DNA of 19,151 nucleotides from Acidobacteriaceae bacterium (GCA_030039895.1 JASHUR010000172.1:1-19151), one strand, 5' to 3'. Positions 1 through 7,473 are shown, numbered from the stretch's first letter. Made by a program: numbers and translations. Notes: generated by a model from the sequence alone, not told the origin.

Positions 1-359
1 TCATCCCGCTGGCGTTCTGACCCGGTCCGGTAGACCACTAGGTCCGCCCGGGCAATATCGAACGCCCTCGACTCGATCAGGTTTTTTGTACAGTGGCACA
101 GGTCAACCATCTGAAGGTGCGAGTCCCGGCTCAGCTCCAACCCGGCCGCTATCAGCACCGAGTAGACATCGACACAAGCCGCCCGGGCAAACTCAAAGTC
201 CAGCTCCGCCGCCTCCTGACCCTGCGTCGTGCGGGTCAACACCCATCCTCCGCAGGCCAGCAGTGCTCCGGTCAAAAATCTCACCAGCCGCTCCGGGTCG
301 TCCGCGCTAAGCGCCGTCAGGCGCAGGCTCCAACCCTCGGAATCTTGCAATTGCTTCAC
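1..359 (-). CDS. Conserved-looking hypothetical protein, C-terminus cut by window edge
   Basis: An open frame runs from a GTG at 359 off the left edge without a stop, giving 119 complete codons. The product begins VKQLQDSEGWSLRLTALSAD and continues as a soluble-looking alpha/beta protein. I see no signal peptide and no transmembrane segment. It has a cysteine pair in the segment DLCHCTKN. Codon usage and composition look like genuine protein (acidic and hydrophobic alternation, few low-complexity runs), unlike the plus-strand frames over the same bases, which are Pro/Ser/Arg-rich. The start is uncertain: the frame stays open upstream as far as I read it but without a better start, GGGG just before the GTG is a poor ribosome site, and a TTG lies three codons further in. 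It sits 83 bases downstream of the DoxX-like gene on the same strand, so co-transcription is possible. I do not recognise a family and propose no function. Confidence 0.6.
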   Translation of the reverse strand, partial: MKQLQDSEGWSLRLTALSADDPERLVRFLTGALLACGGWVLTRTTQGQEAAELDFEFARAACVDVYSVLIAAGLELSRDSHLQMVDLCHCTKNLIESRAFDIARADLVVYRTGSERQRD

Positions 360-442
360 ACCCCATTGATCGGAGCGGAATGCATTTGGGATGAGGCTGT
401 ATCGTGGCAGGACTGGCCTGTTGCAGGCCCTCGAATCATCGC

Positions 443-1333
443 CTACGGCGCCGCTAATGTATCTTGCTCTTCCTCCGGCATTGCTCCTGCAATCAGCAGA
501 GCCGCTCCGCCAAACAGCAGCGTGTCAAAGACGTAATTCACGCCTTCCATCAGCGCATCCGTTCCGTGCGCCATAGCCAGAATCGGCAGGTACAACCCCG
601 CCGTCAGCACCACCATGGCCAGCCCTACGCAGCTGGAGGCCAGCCGCGACCACTTGTTCAGCAATACCGCCCCGCCCGCTACCAGCAGTACTGCTCCCAC
701 TAAATCCGCTCCAAAAAGCCGCATCGGAACCCATGCGGGCGTCAGCTTGGCCAACGGCACCCCCGGAGCATACTCCGGGTGTAGGAAGTGTTCGAAGCCA
801 AAAAAGAGGATCGGCACGCCAAACAGGATACGACTGGCAAAGATAAGTGCTTTCCCTAATGTCGCTCGACCCCTCCTGATCATCACCCCGGCTAGTGCCA
901 GCCCTCCCGCACCGAAGGCTGTGTCCCTCAGCATTACCGCCCATAAGATTCTGTTTCTCGGCTGCAACACGACGTTCGGCACATGGATCGTAGCTACGAA
1001 CACACCAAACATCACGGCGAACAATACTGCAGTCAGGCTTACATATCGCCTCACAACCAGGCTCAGGGCACCAGCCAGCAACGCCAATCCGACAAAATAT
1101 GCCCAGAACAAGTGCCCCGGCATCCACTTCGGCACAATCTGTGCAATGGCCGGGGCTGATGTCAGGTGTTCGGCGCCAAACGCCGCCAGCGGAGCAGCAA
1201 AAAGCGCCGGCCCCAGCGCAACCAGCTTGTCCAGCTTGTGCGTCCCTGCAAAGTCCCGGTGATATGTCGCGAGTCCGGCGGCAAGAAAGACGACTCCGGT
1301 GACTGAGGTCCAAAACACACTGGGTGAAAGCAC
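443..1333 (-). CDS. DoxX-like integral membrane protein with internal duplication
   Basis: This is a 296-residue polytopic membrane protein. The chosen start is GTG at 1333, because AGGAAGGA lies 5 bases upstream; an ATG at 1378 in frame has no ribosome site. Hydrophobic segments are spread along the whole chain (about residues 9-24, 38-55, 76-95, 100-120, 138-152, 166-182, 207-225, 234-256 and 270-285). Two halves resemble each other: FGAEH...PKWMPGHLFW at about 52-77 and FGFEH...PAWVPMRLFG at about 179-208, each followed by a glycine-rich membrane helix. The EH-x(n)-P-x-W-x-P pattern is typical of DoxX/DUF-type quinone-linked or unknown-function membrane proteins. DoxX family members usually have about 130-150 residues, so this looks like a tandem fusion of two units. 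The substrate is unknown. The short acidic tail (PEEEQD) is probably cytoplasmic. Confidence 0.7.
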   Translation of the reverse strand: MLSPSVFWTSVTGVVFLAAGLATYHRDFAGTHKLDKLVALGPALFAAPLAAFGAEHLTSAPAIAQIVPKWMPGHLFWAYFVGLALLAGALSLVVRRYVSLTAVLFAVMFGVFVATIHVPNVVLQPRNRILWAVMLRDTAFGAGGLALAGVMIRRGRATLGKALIFASRILFGVPILFFGFEHFLHPEYAPGVPLAKLTPAWVPMRLFGADLVGAVLLVAGGAVLLNKWSRLASSCVGLAMVVLTAGLYLPILAMAHGTDALMEGVNYVFDTLLFGGAALLIAGAMPEEEQDTLAAP

Positions 1334-1539
1334 GGCAGTCCTTCCTAGAGTCGGTTTGCAAGCCCGACAGCGCCTCAATTGGGCAGAATTAAGGTTGACT
1401 TGAAGAAGCCGGGGGGTTGCCTGATAGTACTTCGGAACGCAGCCCTATGCAATACAAGAATTTCGTTCGGAGGCCGATTTTGGCTTTTCAACCAACCCGT
1501 CTAGTTCCCGAATCGGGCAAAATCATTTAAGTTGCACTC

Positions 1540-1920
1540 ATGCTCGTCGGGACAGGCATTGACGTGATCGAGGTTGACCGGATCGCAGCATCCATCGAGC
1601 GGTACGGCGACCGTTTTCTCCAGCGCGTCTTCACTCCTGAAGAAATCGCCTATTGCCGCCTCAAGCGCTACACAGCCTCGGAGAGCTTCGCCGCCCGCTT
1701 CGCTGCCAAGGAGGCCGGAGCCAAGGCCCTCGGCACGGGAATCCAACATGGGGTCATCTGGACTGAGATCGAGGTCCGCCGCCAGCCGGGCCACCGTCCC
1801 ACCCTGCACTTCTCGGGTCGAGCGCTGCAAATGGCCGAACAACTGGGGGTGAAACGCATCTCTTTGTCCCTCACCCACGGCAAGCGCATGGCCATCGCAT
1901 CCGTGCACCTCGAAGACTAA
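1540..1920 (+). CDS. acpS: Holo-[acyl-carrier-protein] synthase
   Basis: This 126-residue protein transfers the 4'-phosphopantetheine arm of coenzyme A to the conserved serine of apo-ACP, activating it for fatty-acid synthesis in the cytoplasm. The family signature is clear: GTGIDVIEVDRI at the N-terminus with Asp8, and RFAAKEAGAKALGTG at residues 53-67 with Lys57-Glu58. Asp8 and Glu58 are the expected Mg2+ ligands, and the C-terminal SLTHGKRMAIASV strand also matches. The length is normal for the AcpS type (about 120-130). The ATG at 1540 gives the canonical N-terminus directly, though no strong ribosome site precedes it. The upstream neighbour is on the opposite strand, so acpS probably has its own promoter in 1379-1539. 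A terminator-like hairpin lies about 30 bases after the stop. Confidence 0.93.
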   Translation: MLVGTGIDVIEVDRIAASIERYGDRFLQRVFTPEEIAYCRLKRYTASESFAARFAAKEAGAKALGTGIQHGVIWTEIEVRRQPGHRPTLHFSGRALQMAEQLGVKRISLSLTHGKRMAIASVHLED

Positions 1921-1947
1921 GAAGTCTCGGCAACCGCTGCCATGCCC

Positions 1948-2010
1948 GCTGTAAACGCATTTAGGCGACGCGCAGTATTAAGCAAATGCGCCACTTACAG
2001 CCTCTTTTTT
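1948..2010 (+). terminator. Candidate rho-independent terminator after acpS
   Basis: GCTGTAA (1948-1954) pairs with TTACAGC (1995-2001), and CGCATTT (1956-1962) pairs with AAATGCG (1984-1990). The two stems are separated by an asymmetric internal bulge (A against CCAC) and closed by a loop of about 21 bases. A run of six T follows at 2005-2010. The loop is larger than usual, so termination efficiency is uncertain. Confidence 0.5.
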
Positions 2011-2134
2011 CTGCACCAGGGCCCAGAGATGCAGCATCCAAGTCACAGTCGATGCATAATGCACGGCCCTGTTTGGTATGCTCAGACTGGAGAGCAAGCA
2101 GATACCTTGCTCGAATCTTCTCTAGAGGACGCGT

Positions 2135-3211
2135 TTGCCTAGCCAGCAGCAGGTTCAATGGTCACAGTTAAAGGTCGGGGTCCTGATTCTTGTGGCCTTG
2201 TCGGCTTTGACCGCGTTGATCTTTCTCATGTCTGGCAATACCGGCGGCTTCTTCACTGGCCGGATCACCGTCCGGTCTTACTTTGAGGATGCAGCCGGCC
2301 TCAAGGATGGGGCCCCTGTCAACCTCGACGGCGTCACAGTGGGCAGCGTCAAGTCAATCCACATCTCGCCCGAGCACAAGCTGACTCCGGTTGAAGTCAT
2401 TATGAAGATCAGTAAGCGCGACCAGCCGCTCGTGAAGAGCGACGCCAGGTCAAGCCTTGAAACGATAGGCGTACTTGGAGATACAGTCGTTAACATTAAT
2501 GGCAAAGATGCCACCGGCCCGCCGATTGCGGACGGCGCCATACTACAAACTACCGAGACCCCCAACCTGTCCGACGTTATCAAGTCCAGTCAGGGGACCA
2601 TTGAGCAGCTCGACACAATTCTGGCCAAGGTCAACGACCTTGTCGACTCGCTCAACAGCGGCAAAGGCTCTATCGGCAAGCTGATCAATGACCCGTCCCT
2701 CTACAATAAGGCTGTCAACACCCTGAATCAGGTGCAGTCGCTGGTGAACGGCATCAGCAACGGGAAGGGCTCCATCGGCAAGCTCATCGCCGATGACACG
2801 TTGTACAACCGCGCCAACGACGCCGTTGGTCACCTTCAGCACGTCGCCGACGAAATTGATAGCGATCAGGGCACCATCGGCAAGTTCATCAAAGACCCGG
2901 CCCTGTACAACAATCTCAAGCAGTCTTCTCAGAACCTCAATGCGATCCTTGCCCAGATCAACTCCGGCAAGGGCGCGATTGGTATGATGACCCGCAACGA
3001 GGCCTTCGCACGCAAGCTCAATAGCACTGTTACGCAGCTCAACACACTGCTGGCGCAGATCAATAGCGGCCAGGGGAGCGTCGGCAAACTGATCAAGGAC
3101 CCCACCCTCTATAACCATGCCGACGAGTTGATGACGAGCTCATCCGATCTCATCAAGGCCATCCGCAAGAACCCGAAGAAGTACCTCACGATTCACCTCA
3201 AGATCTTCTAA
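2135..3211 (+). CDS. MlaD/MCE-family lipid-transport substrate-binding protein
   Basis: This 358-residue protein has an N-terminal membrane anchor (about residues 14-33, VGVLILVALSALTALIFLMS), a single MCE domain (about 42-122, with the family-typical pattern YFEDAAGLKDGAPVNLDGV), and a long helical C-terminus. The start is TTG at 2135, supported by AGAGGA ending 5 bases upstream. MCE proteins hold phospholipid in the periplasm and work with an MlaE permease and an MlaF ATPase. Neither is visible here, so the partners must be encoded elsewhere or the role differs. From residue 176 the C-terminus has five repeats of exactly 34 residues with the core GxGSIGKLIxDPxLYN (starting near 176, 210, 244, 278 and 312); the fourth copy is degenerate (MMTRNEAFARK). 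Such repeats probably form a periplasm-spanning or oligomeric helical stalk, which is inference. Confidence 0.85.
   Translation: MPSQQQVQWSQLKVGVLILVALSALTALIFLMSGNTGGFFTGRITVRSYFEDAAGLKDGAPVNLDGVTVGSVKSIHISPEHKLTPVEVIMKISKRDQPLVKSDARSSLETIGVLGDTVVNINGKDATGPPIADGAILQTTETPNLSDVIKSSQGTIEQLDTILAKVNDLVDSLNSGKGSIGKLINDPSLYNKAVNTLNQVQSLVNGISNGKGSIGKLIADDTLYNRANDAVGHLQHVADEIDSDQGTIGKFIKDPALYNNLKQSSQNLNAILAQINSGKGAIGMMTRNEAFARKLNSTVTQLNTLLAQINSGQGSVGKLIKDPTLYNHADELMTSSSDLIKAIRKNPKKYLTIHLKIF
2660..3169 (+). repeat. Five in-frame 102-bp repeats inside the MCE gene
   Basis: The DNA encodes five consecutive 34-residue units with a core of G-[KQ]-G-[ST]-[IV]-G-K-L-I-x-D-P-x-L-Y-N. The units start near 2660, 2762, 2864, 2966 and 3068. 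The period is constant and there are no indels, although the nucleotide sequences have diverged. Confidence 0.8.
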
Positions 3212-3364
3212 TCCGTACTTCTCGAATCCGTTGCGCGGCGGCTTCTCTGCAATCAACCTCGTAATCCGGGAAGAGAGTGTCTCGCTCAGGTGTCTTCCAG
3301 CCATAGAAAGATTCGGCGCAAAGTGTGGAGATGGTTCTGACTCTGCACTTCTCGCTCTGCCCTA

Positions 3365-3393
3365 TAGCGCAAACCCTCTCCACCTTTTACAAT
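3365..3393 (+). promoter_or_regulatory. Candidate promoter of first beta-propeller lipoprotein gene
   Basis: TACAAT at 3388-3393 is a good -10 candidate. The -35 position 17 bases upstream (TAGCGC, 3365-3370) is poor. Support comes from conservation: the same arrangement (TAGC, two bases, AAACC, then CTTTTACAAT or a near match, then AAGCGGG) occurs upstream of the second paralogue at 4890-4918. Confidence 0.4.
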
Positions 3394-3439
3394 GCAAAGC
3401 GGGGAGTGAATCCCGATCCAGTCCCTGGCCTAAGCCTGC

Positions 3440-3468
3440 GCCAGGATGAAGGAAGCGCATGAAGTTGA
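3440..3468 (+). repeat. 29-nt exact repeat, copy 1, spanning RBS and start of lipoprotein gene
   Basis: The 29 bases at 3440-3468 are identical to 4960-4988. They contain the ribosome site AAGGA (3449-3453), 5 bases before the ATG at 3459, and the first three codons. The block marks the duplication that created the two paralogues. Confidence 0.85.
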
Positions 3469-4790
3469 AGAAATCCGGTCAGATTTTTCTGGCCATGGCA
3501 GTATCCCTCGGTCTGAGTTTTGGGCTTACCTCCTGCGTGAATGACTATACCGTTGCGTATCTGTACGTAACCGGCAGCTATCAAAACCAGATTGGCGCCT
3601 TTAAGATCTCCAACAACACCGGCAACCTCACCACGATTCCGGGATCACCCTTCGGCTCTGGCGGGACAAACCCGATCCGCGAAGTAGTTTCGACGAGTGG
3701 CCGCTACCTCTATATATTGAATGCCGGCACCGCCAGCGCTCCTGGCGCGAACGGAAATTTCACGTATAAATCCACCAATATCACGGTGTATTCGGTTGGT
3801 GGAGATGGCGTTCTGGCTCCCCAGCAGACCTACACCAGCCAGGGTTACGGCTCCATCCGGATGGCTCTCAGCGTAAGCGGAGGCTATCTGTATGTTCTCG
3901 ATGAATACGCTCCCGCAGCAGGCAATGACAGCTCCGGCAACCCTCTGATCGCTTCCAAGACACTGGAACCGGGACTGTCCTGCCAGGACTCTTCGGGCAT
4001 TTATCACCCGGTCGGCGACATAACGGTATTTTCCGTGGACAGCAACACCGGACGGCTTTCACTGGTCACGAACAGCCAGCTTCAAACACCCACAGGCGCA
4101 CAGTTGACCTACTTCCCCGTCGGCTGCGAGCCCATCGACTTAAAGGTCACGGGCGGCTATGCTTATGTAGCTGACACCTACGATCCAGTGACTGGCAATA
4201 GGTACACTGTCTTCCCGTACGCCATCAATTCTTCCAGCGGGCAGCTCACCACAACTCAGAACACTGAGTTCGTCACCGGAGCCGCGAGCATCAGCGCTAT
4301 TGGGAGCGATGCCGCAACCAAATATATTTACATCCTCGACCCGGTCAACAATGAGATTTGGTATTACACGGTGGGATCGCAGGGTCTCCTTCAGGCGGTC
4401 ACCACCAGCCCAACCAGCAACTCGGCGACCTCCGCGGGAAATCCTATTGAGCTGACCTCTGACAGCAAATCGCAGTTTCTATATATCGCCAATGCCGGCC
4501 CGACATCAGGCATCAGCAAACCAAACAGCGATATTACCGCATACAGCATCGCATCCAATGGTGCTCTGGCCCCGACGGCTCCAGGTGAGTTCGGCACGGG
4601 ATCCAGTCCGCGGTGCATTCTGGAAGATCCTTCCAATCAATACATCTATACGGCGGATTTCGACAGCAACACCGTAACCGGGCACGTGCTCGACCCAAAC
4701 TCCGGTGTGCTGACAAACATGCGTAACCAGAGCACCTATCCTACGGTTGGGAATCCAACGTGGTGCGTGGCTGACTCACATACTGATTGA
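3459..4790 (+). CDS. Lactonase-fold beta-propeller lipoprotein (copy 1)
   Basis: This 443-residue secreted lipoprotein has a signal peptide of residues 1-25 ending in the lipobox LTSC (Cys26). The rest is a repeated YLYVxNxxSNxIxxYxI/GxLxxxxxSPFxxGxxP pattern characteristic of seven-bladed propellers of the 6-phosphogluconolactonase-like family (PF10282 type). Examples are YLYVTGSYQNQIGAFKI near the start, YIYILDPVNNEIWYYTV in the middle and YIYTADFDSNTVTGHVLDP near the end. Family members vary widely in function, and many Acidobacteriota paralogues have no known substrate, so enzymatic lactonase activity should not be assumed. A cytoplasmic pentose-phosphate role is unlikely because the protein is exported. 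The start is fixed by AAGGA 5 bases upstream. It is longer than copy 2 because of loop insertions (for example around residues 148-175, containing two cysteines). The paralogue follows 188 bases downstream. Confidence 0.82.
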   Translation: MKLKKSGQIFLAMAVSLGLSFGLTSCVNDYTVAYLYVTGSYQNQIGAFKISNNTGNLTTIPGSPFGSGGTNPIREVVSTSGRYLYILNAGTASAPGANGNFTYKSTNITVYSVGGDGVLAPQQTYTSQGYGSIRMALSVSGGYLYVLDEYAPAAGNDSSGNPLIASKTLEPGLSCQDSSGIYHPVGDITVFSVDSNTGRLSLVTNSQLQTPTGAQLTYFPVGCEPIDLKVTGGYAYVADTYDPVTGNRYTVFPYAINSSSGQLTTTQNTEFVTGAASISAIGSDAATKYIYILDPVNNEIWYYTVGSQGLLQAVTTSPTSNSATSAGNPIELTSDSKSQFLYIANAGPTSGISKPNSDITAYSIASNGALAPTAPGEFGTGSSPRCILEDPSNQYIYTADFDSNTVTGHVLDPNSGVLTNMRNQSTYPTVGNPTWCVADSHTD

Positions 4791-4889
4791 GGAATCGTGC
4801 GGCCATTCGCGCTCCGTGTCTTTGCATCCATCCTGACACAGGGCGCCCTGGCCGCAGACATTTGCATCATGCTTGCTGCTGCTTCCCGG

Positions 4890-4918
4890 TAGCTTAAACC
4901 AGCGCAAGCTTTTACAAT
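4890..4918 (+). promoter_or_regulatory. Candidate promoter of second beta-propeller lipoprotein gene
   Basis: TACAAT at 4913-4918 (-10) lies 17 bases after TAGCTT at 4890-4895. It is aligned with and similar to the element in front of copy 1, so each paralogue probably has its own promoter. The -35 box is weak. Confidence 0.4.
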
Positions 4919-4959
4919 TCAAGCGGGAGCGATCCCCAAAATCGCAACCTGTGCCATCG

Positions 4960-4988
4960 GCCAGGATGAAGGAAGCGCATGAAGTTGA
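4960..4988 (+). repeat. 29-nt exact repeat, copy 2
   Basis: Identical to 3440-3468. It covers the ribosome-binding site and first codons of the second lipoprotein gene. Confidence 0.85.
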
Positions 4989-6208
4989 GCAAAACGGGTC
5001 AGGTCCTCCTGGCCGCCGCAGTCTCTATCGGCATAGGACTTGGACTTACATCGTGTGGCGAGAGCAATACCATCGACTACCTCTATGTGACTGCCAACAA
5101 GCAGAACCCGGGCCAGATCAGCGTGTACCGCGTGGATCTGGAGTCGGGCGCACTCACGCAGATCCCCGACTCGCCCTACCCCTCGGGCGGTCGTAACCCC
5201 GTTGCCGAAGTCACTTCACCGAATGGGGCGAACCTTTATGTCGTGAATCACGACGACAACACCATTGTTGAATTCGCGATCGGCACGGATGCCAAGCTCT
5301 ATGCGCAGCACACGTATCAAACCCCTGGCACTGAACCCGATGCGATTGCCATCAACCAGGCCGGGACGCTGTTGTTCGTAGTTGACACATACGAGGCGAC
5401 TTACAGTGATGCAAATCCTGGCCCCGGCGCGCTTGTCGTATTTCCAATCCACTCAGACGGCAGCCTGGGATCGGCAATTGCAAACGGCAGCCTGCCTTAT
5501 TGGCCGCTGCAGTTTGCTCCGACAACTGTGAACGTCACTGCAAACGGCAAGTTTGTGTACGCGGCAAATGCTAATACCAACAATCCCACTGCAGCGGACC
5601 AGCGGGGAACAATCTCCGCCTTCTCCGTCGGCAGCAGCGGCGCGCTAACGGCTCTCTACTCTTCATCGAGCGCTCTCCCCTATGCGGGCGTGCAGCCTTC
5701 GGCCAGCGCAAGCGATCCGACCAGCCGCTTCCTTTATGTAACCGACGCTGCCTCAAACGAGATGTATGCCTACACCATTGGCTCAACGGGCACACTGGTA
5801 CCGCTAACCAATGGACCGTTTGCGACAGGCGTATATCCCGACGGAATTACGATTGATCCGAGCGGACAGTACATCTACGTGGCGAATTACAACTCAAACA
5901 CGATTAGCGCATATCAAATCACGCCCTCCACGGGCGCGCCTTCGGTCTTGAGTGCCGGTACAACCTACTCCACCAAGACCGGACCAACATGCATCATAGT
6001 GGAACCGGCCTTCGGTCGCTTTGTCTACACCGCCAACTTCCTGGATTCTTCAATTACCGGCTACCAACTCAATCCCAATAACGGAACTCTGACCGGAACG
6101 GAGAATTCACCATATCCGTCTGCCGGCCAGCCCACATGTGCTGCCGCAATTCCTCACGGGAACCATCCGGGTGAGCACGTACAGGCCACCTCAGGGAATG
6201 GCTCTTAA
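4979..6208 (+). CDS. Lactonase-fold beta-propeller lipoprotein (copy 2)
   Basis: This 409-residue paralogue of the preceding gene has a signal peptide with lipobox LTSC, again placing the lipidated cysteine at residue 26. The mature part consists of propeller blades with signatures such as DYLYVTANKQNPGQISVYRV, LYVVNHDDNTIVEFAI, FVYAANANTN, FLYVTDAASNEMYAYTIG, YIYVANYNSNTISAYQI and FVYTANFLDSSITGYQL. This count fits a seven-bladed PF10282-type propeller. The residues after the lipidated Cys are Gly-Glu, so no inner-membrane retention Asp is seen. The protein is likely outer-membrane or periplasm-facing, which is inference. The substrate is unknown. Leader and signal peptide match copy 1 closely while the blades have diverged, which suggests an old duplication with a constrained leader. 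A strong terminator follows. Confidence 0.83.
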   Translation: MKLSKTGQVLLAAAVSIGIGLGLTSCGESNTIDYLYVTANKQNPGQISVYRVDLESGALTQIPDSPYPSGGRNPVAEVTSPNGANLYVVNHDDNTIVEFAIGTDAKLYAQHTYQTPGTEPDAIAINQAGTLLFVVDTYEATYSDANPGPGALVVFPIHSDGSLGSAIANGSLPYWPLQFAPTTVNVTANGKFVYAANANTNNPTAADQRGTISAFSVGSSGALTALYSSSSALPYAGVQPSASASDPTSRFLYVTDAASNEMYAYTIGSTGTLVPLTNGPFATGVYPDGITIDPSGQYIYVANYNSNTISAYQITPSTGAPSVLSAGTTYSTKTGPTCIIVEPAFGRFVYTANFLDSSITGYQLNPNNGTLTGTENSPYPSAGQPTCAAAIPHGNHPGEHVQATSGNGS

Positions 6209-6230
6209 AGCCGCAGCCAGCCACACAGAA

Positions 6231-6268
6231 GAATGCCCACCCTCAAAAAGGGTGGGCATTCGCTTTTG
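6231..6268 (+). terminator. Strong rho-independent terminator after lipoprotein pair
   Basis: A perfect 13-bp stem (6231-6243 with 6249-6261, GAATGCCCACCCT against its complement) closes a 5-base loop CAAAA. It is followed by GCTTTT. It ends the plus-strand lipoprotein unit 22 bases after the stop. Confidence 0.85.
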
Positions 6269-6354
6269 CGTCAAGATCTGAACTGATGCTCCCTCGTTAG
6301 TAAGCCAGCATCCAGTTCTGATTGGTGATGTTCCGATGTCGGCGCGGCGGCCAG

Positions 6355-6394
6355 CCAAATAAGAAGGGAACCAACCCAAGGCCGGTTCCCTTCT
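6355..6394 (-). terminator. Terminator of the thioredoxin gene
   Basis: A perfect 11-bp stem AGAAGGGAACC (6362-6372) / GGTTCCCTTCT (6384-6394) has an 11-base loop. Read on the minus strand it is followed by TTATTT. It lies 37 bases past the trxA stop. Confidence 0.75.
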
Positions 6395-6431
6395 CAAACT
6401 CAGTTTGATCCTTTTAGAAGGACTGTCCTGC

Positions 6432-6764
6432 TCAACCTACCAGTCGCGTAATGCTCTTCTCGATGGTGTCCTTGGGAACATATCCCACAATCTGGTCCGC
6501 TACCTTCCCGCCCTTAAAGAAGAGCAGAGCCGGTATTCCTCGGATGCCGTAGCGTCCCGGAGTCGACTGATTGCGGTCCACATCCATCTTTGCGACCTTA
6601 ATTTTGCCGTTGTACTTGGCTGCAACCTCATCCACAATGGGGCCAAGTGCCTTACATGGGCCGCACCATGCTGCCCAGAAATCGACCAGAACCGGCTGAT
6701 CGGACTGCAATACCTCCTTGTCGAAGGTCGCATCGTTCACTTCAAACACCGCCTGTCCCGCCAT
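6432..6764 (-). CDS. trxA: Thioredoxin
   Basis: This 110-residue cytosolic thioredoxin reduces protein disulfides using electrons from thioredoxin reductase. It shows the full hallmark set: the active site WCGPC (Cys34, Cys37), preceded by VLVDFWAA with buried Asp28, and the cis-proline loop GIRGIPALLFF (Pro78). The C-terminal helix is also typical. The length is standard. GGGAG precedes the ATG by about 5 bases. There is no signal peptide, so it is cytoplasmic. It is convergent with the lipoprotein pair and separated from it by two back-to-back terminators. The upstream 277 bases contain a 6+1+6 palindrome (GGGCAC-G-GTGCCC, 6898-6910) of unknown role. No reductase gene is in view. Confidence 0.95.
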   Translation of the reverse strand: MAGQAVFEVNDATFDKEVLQSDQPVLVDFWAAWCGPCKALGPIVDEVAAKYNGKIKVAKMDVDRNQSTPGRYGIRGIPALLFFKGGKVADQIVGYVPKDTIEKSITRLVG

Positions 6765-7041
6765 TTATCTCCCTCACTTCCCTGCATTCACGTTCGCGAT
6801 TCCACACAGTTGCCCGCGAATCCTACTCTGAACAGTCTATCGAACAAACCGCACTGGAAATCTATAAATTCGATGCGCTGGGCTTCAAAAAGTCGCAGGG
6901 CACGGTGCCCAGATCAGCGCCCAGATCGACGCCAAAGCCGCTCCCGGAGCGAGTCAAAAGCACCAATTTCAGCGTGCGACAGCACTGGAGCTTCTTCCCG
7001 ACTGCAAGTTACTCTCCGGCCCAGCCAAACCACCTGCCTGG

Positions 7042-7473
7042 TCACTGCAAGTAGCTGAAAAGTGTGCCCTGCTGGTCGATGGCAGCAATCACCTGCGTCA
7101 GTGACGCCTGCTGCGTCTCCGCTGAACTGAGTTGGCTGGCCGCCTGCGCCGTGTTGGTCTGAATCAGCGCATCTTGCGCCGATGCAAGCTGTGTCGACTG
7201 GCTGCTGTTGTAGTTCCCGGCAGCCGTCAACCGCGTAATCGAATCATCAAGAACGACCCGCTGCTGGCTTACGTAGTTCAGAGCGGTATTGAGGTTTTCA
7301 AGGTCGGTCACGGACGAAGCAGCAGGTGTTCCGCTCGAGAAGTCCGCAATCAGATCGTTCAGCGTTCCGGGCACATCTACGTTGGCCATGTTCTGCGCTG
7401 TCAGCTTCAGCTCCAGTCCGGAGAGATCCAGATACCGGGCCAGTTCATCGCTCAGCGGCGTTGTAATGTTCAT
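7042..7473 (-). CDS. Flagellar-like chimera: FlgB-type N-terminus with FlgL-type C-terminus
   Basis: The ATG at 7473 is chosen because GGGAG sits 8 bases upstream, giving 143 residues; an in-frame TTG at 7488 lacks this support. Residues about 10-36 carry the axial rod signature of FlgB/FlgC-family proteins (LSGLELKLTAQNMANVDVPG, compare the NxANxxTPG motif). The C-terminal part (about 60-143) does not look like FlgB, whose usual ending is an LDREM-type helix. It resembles the D0 helix of hook-filament junction protein FlgL/flagellin: ALNYVSQQRVVLDDSITRL, then DTAQAA-like TNTAQAASQLSSAE, ending GTLFSYLQ (FlgL proteins often end SLFDYL). No other flagellar structural gene is adjacent. The gene lies just downstream of a sigma-54 activator on the same strand. 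A simpler alternative is a divergent FlgB, but the C-terminal match argues against it. Confidence 0.6.
   Translation of the reverse strand: MNITTPLSDELARYLDLSGLELKLTAQNMANVDVPGTLNDLIADFSSGTPAASSVTDLENLNTALNYVSQQRVVLDDSITRLTAAGNYNSSQSTQLASAQDALIQTNTAQAASQLSSAETQQASLTQVIAAIDQQGTLFSYLQ

Noticed and set aside
86..536. Plus-strand frames at the left edge
   Set aside because: Pro/Ser/Arg-rich translations with no ribosome site, opposite a more protein-like minus-strand frame.
525..1361. 278-codon minus-strand frame overlapping the DoxX-like gene
   Set aside because: It is in another frame of the same strand. Its product is Cys-, Arg- and Gly-rich with no membrane pattern, whereas the chosen frame has a ribosome site and a repeated membrane protein architecture.
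1501..1908. 135-codon minus-strand frame opposite acpS
   Set aside because: The opposite strand encodes a clear AcpS with catalytic residues. The antisense product matches nothing recognisable.
2660..3169. Possible CRISPR or tandem noncoding repeat
   Set aside because: The 102-base periodicity is in frame, encodes a 34-residue protein repeat, and the nucleotide copies have diverged as expected for coding repeats.
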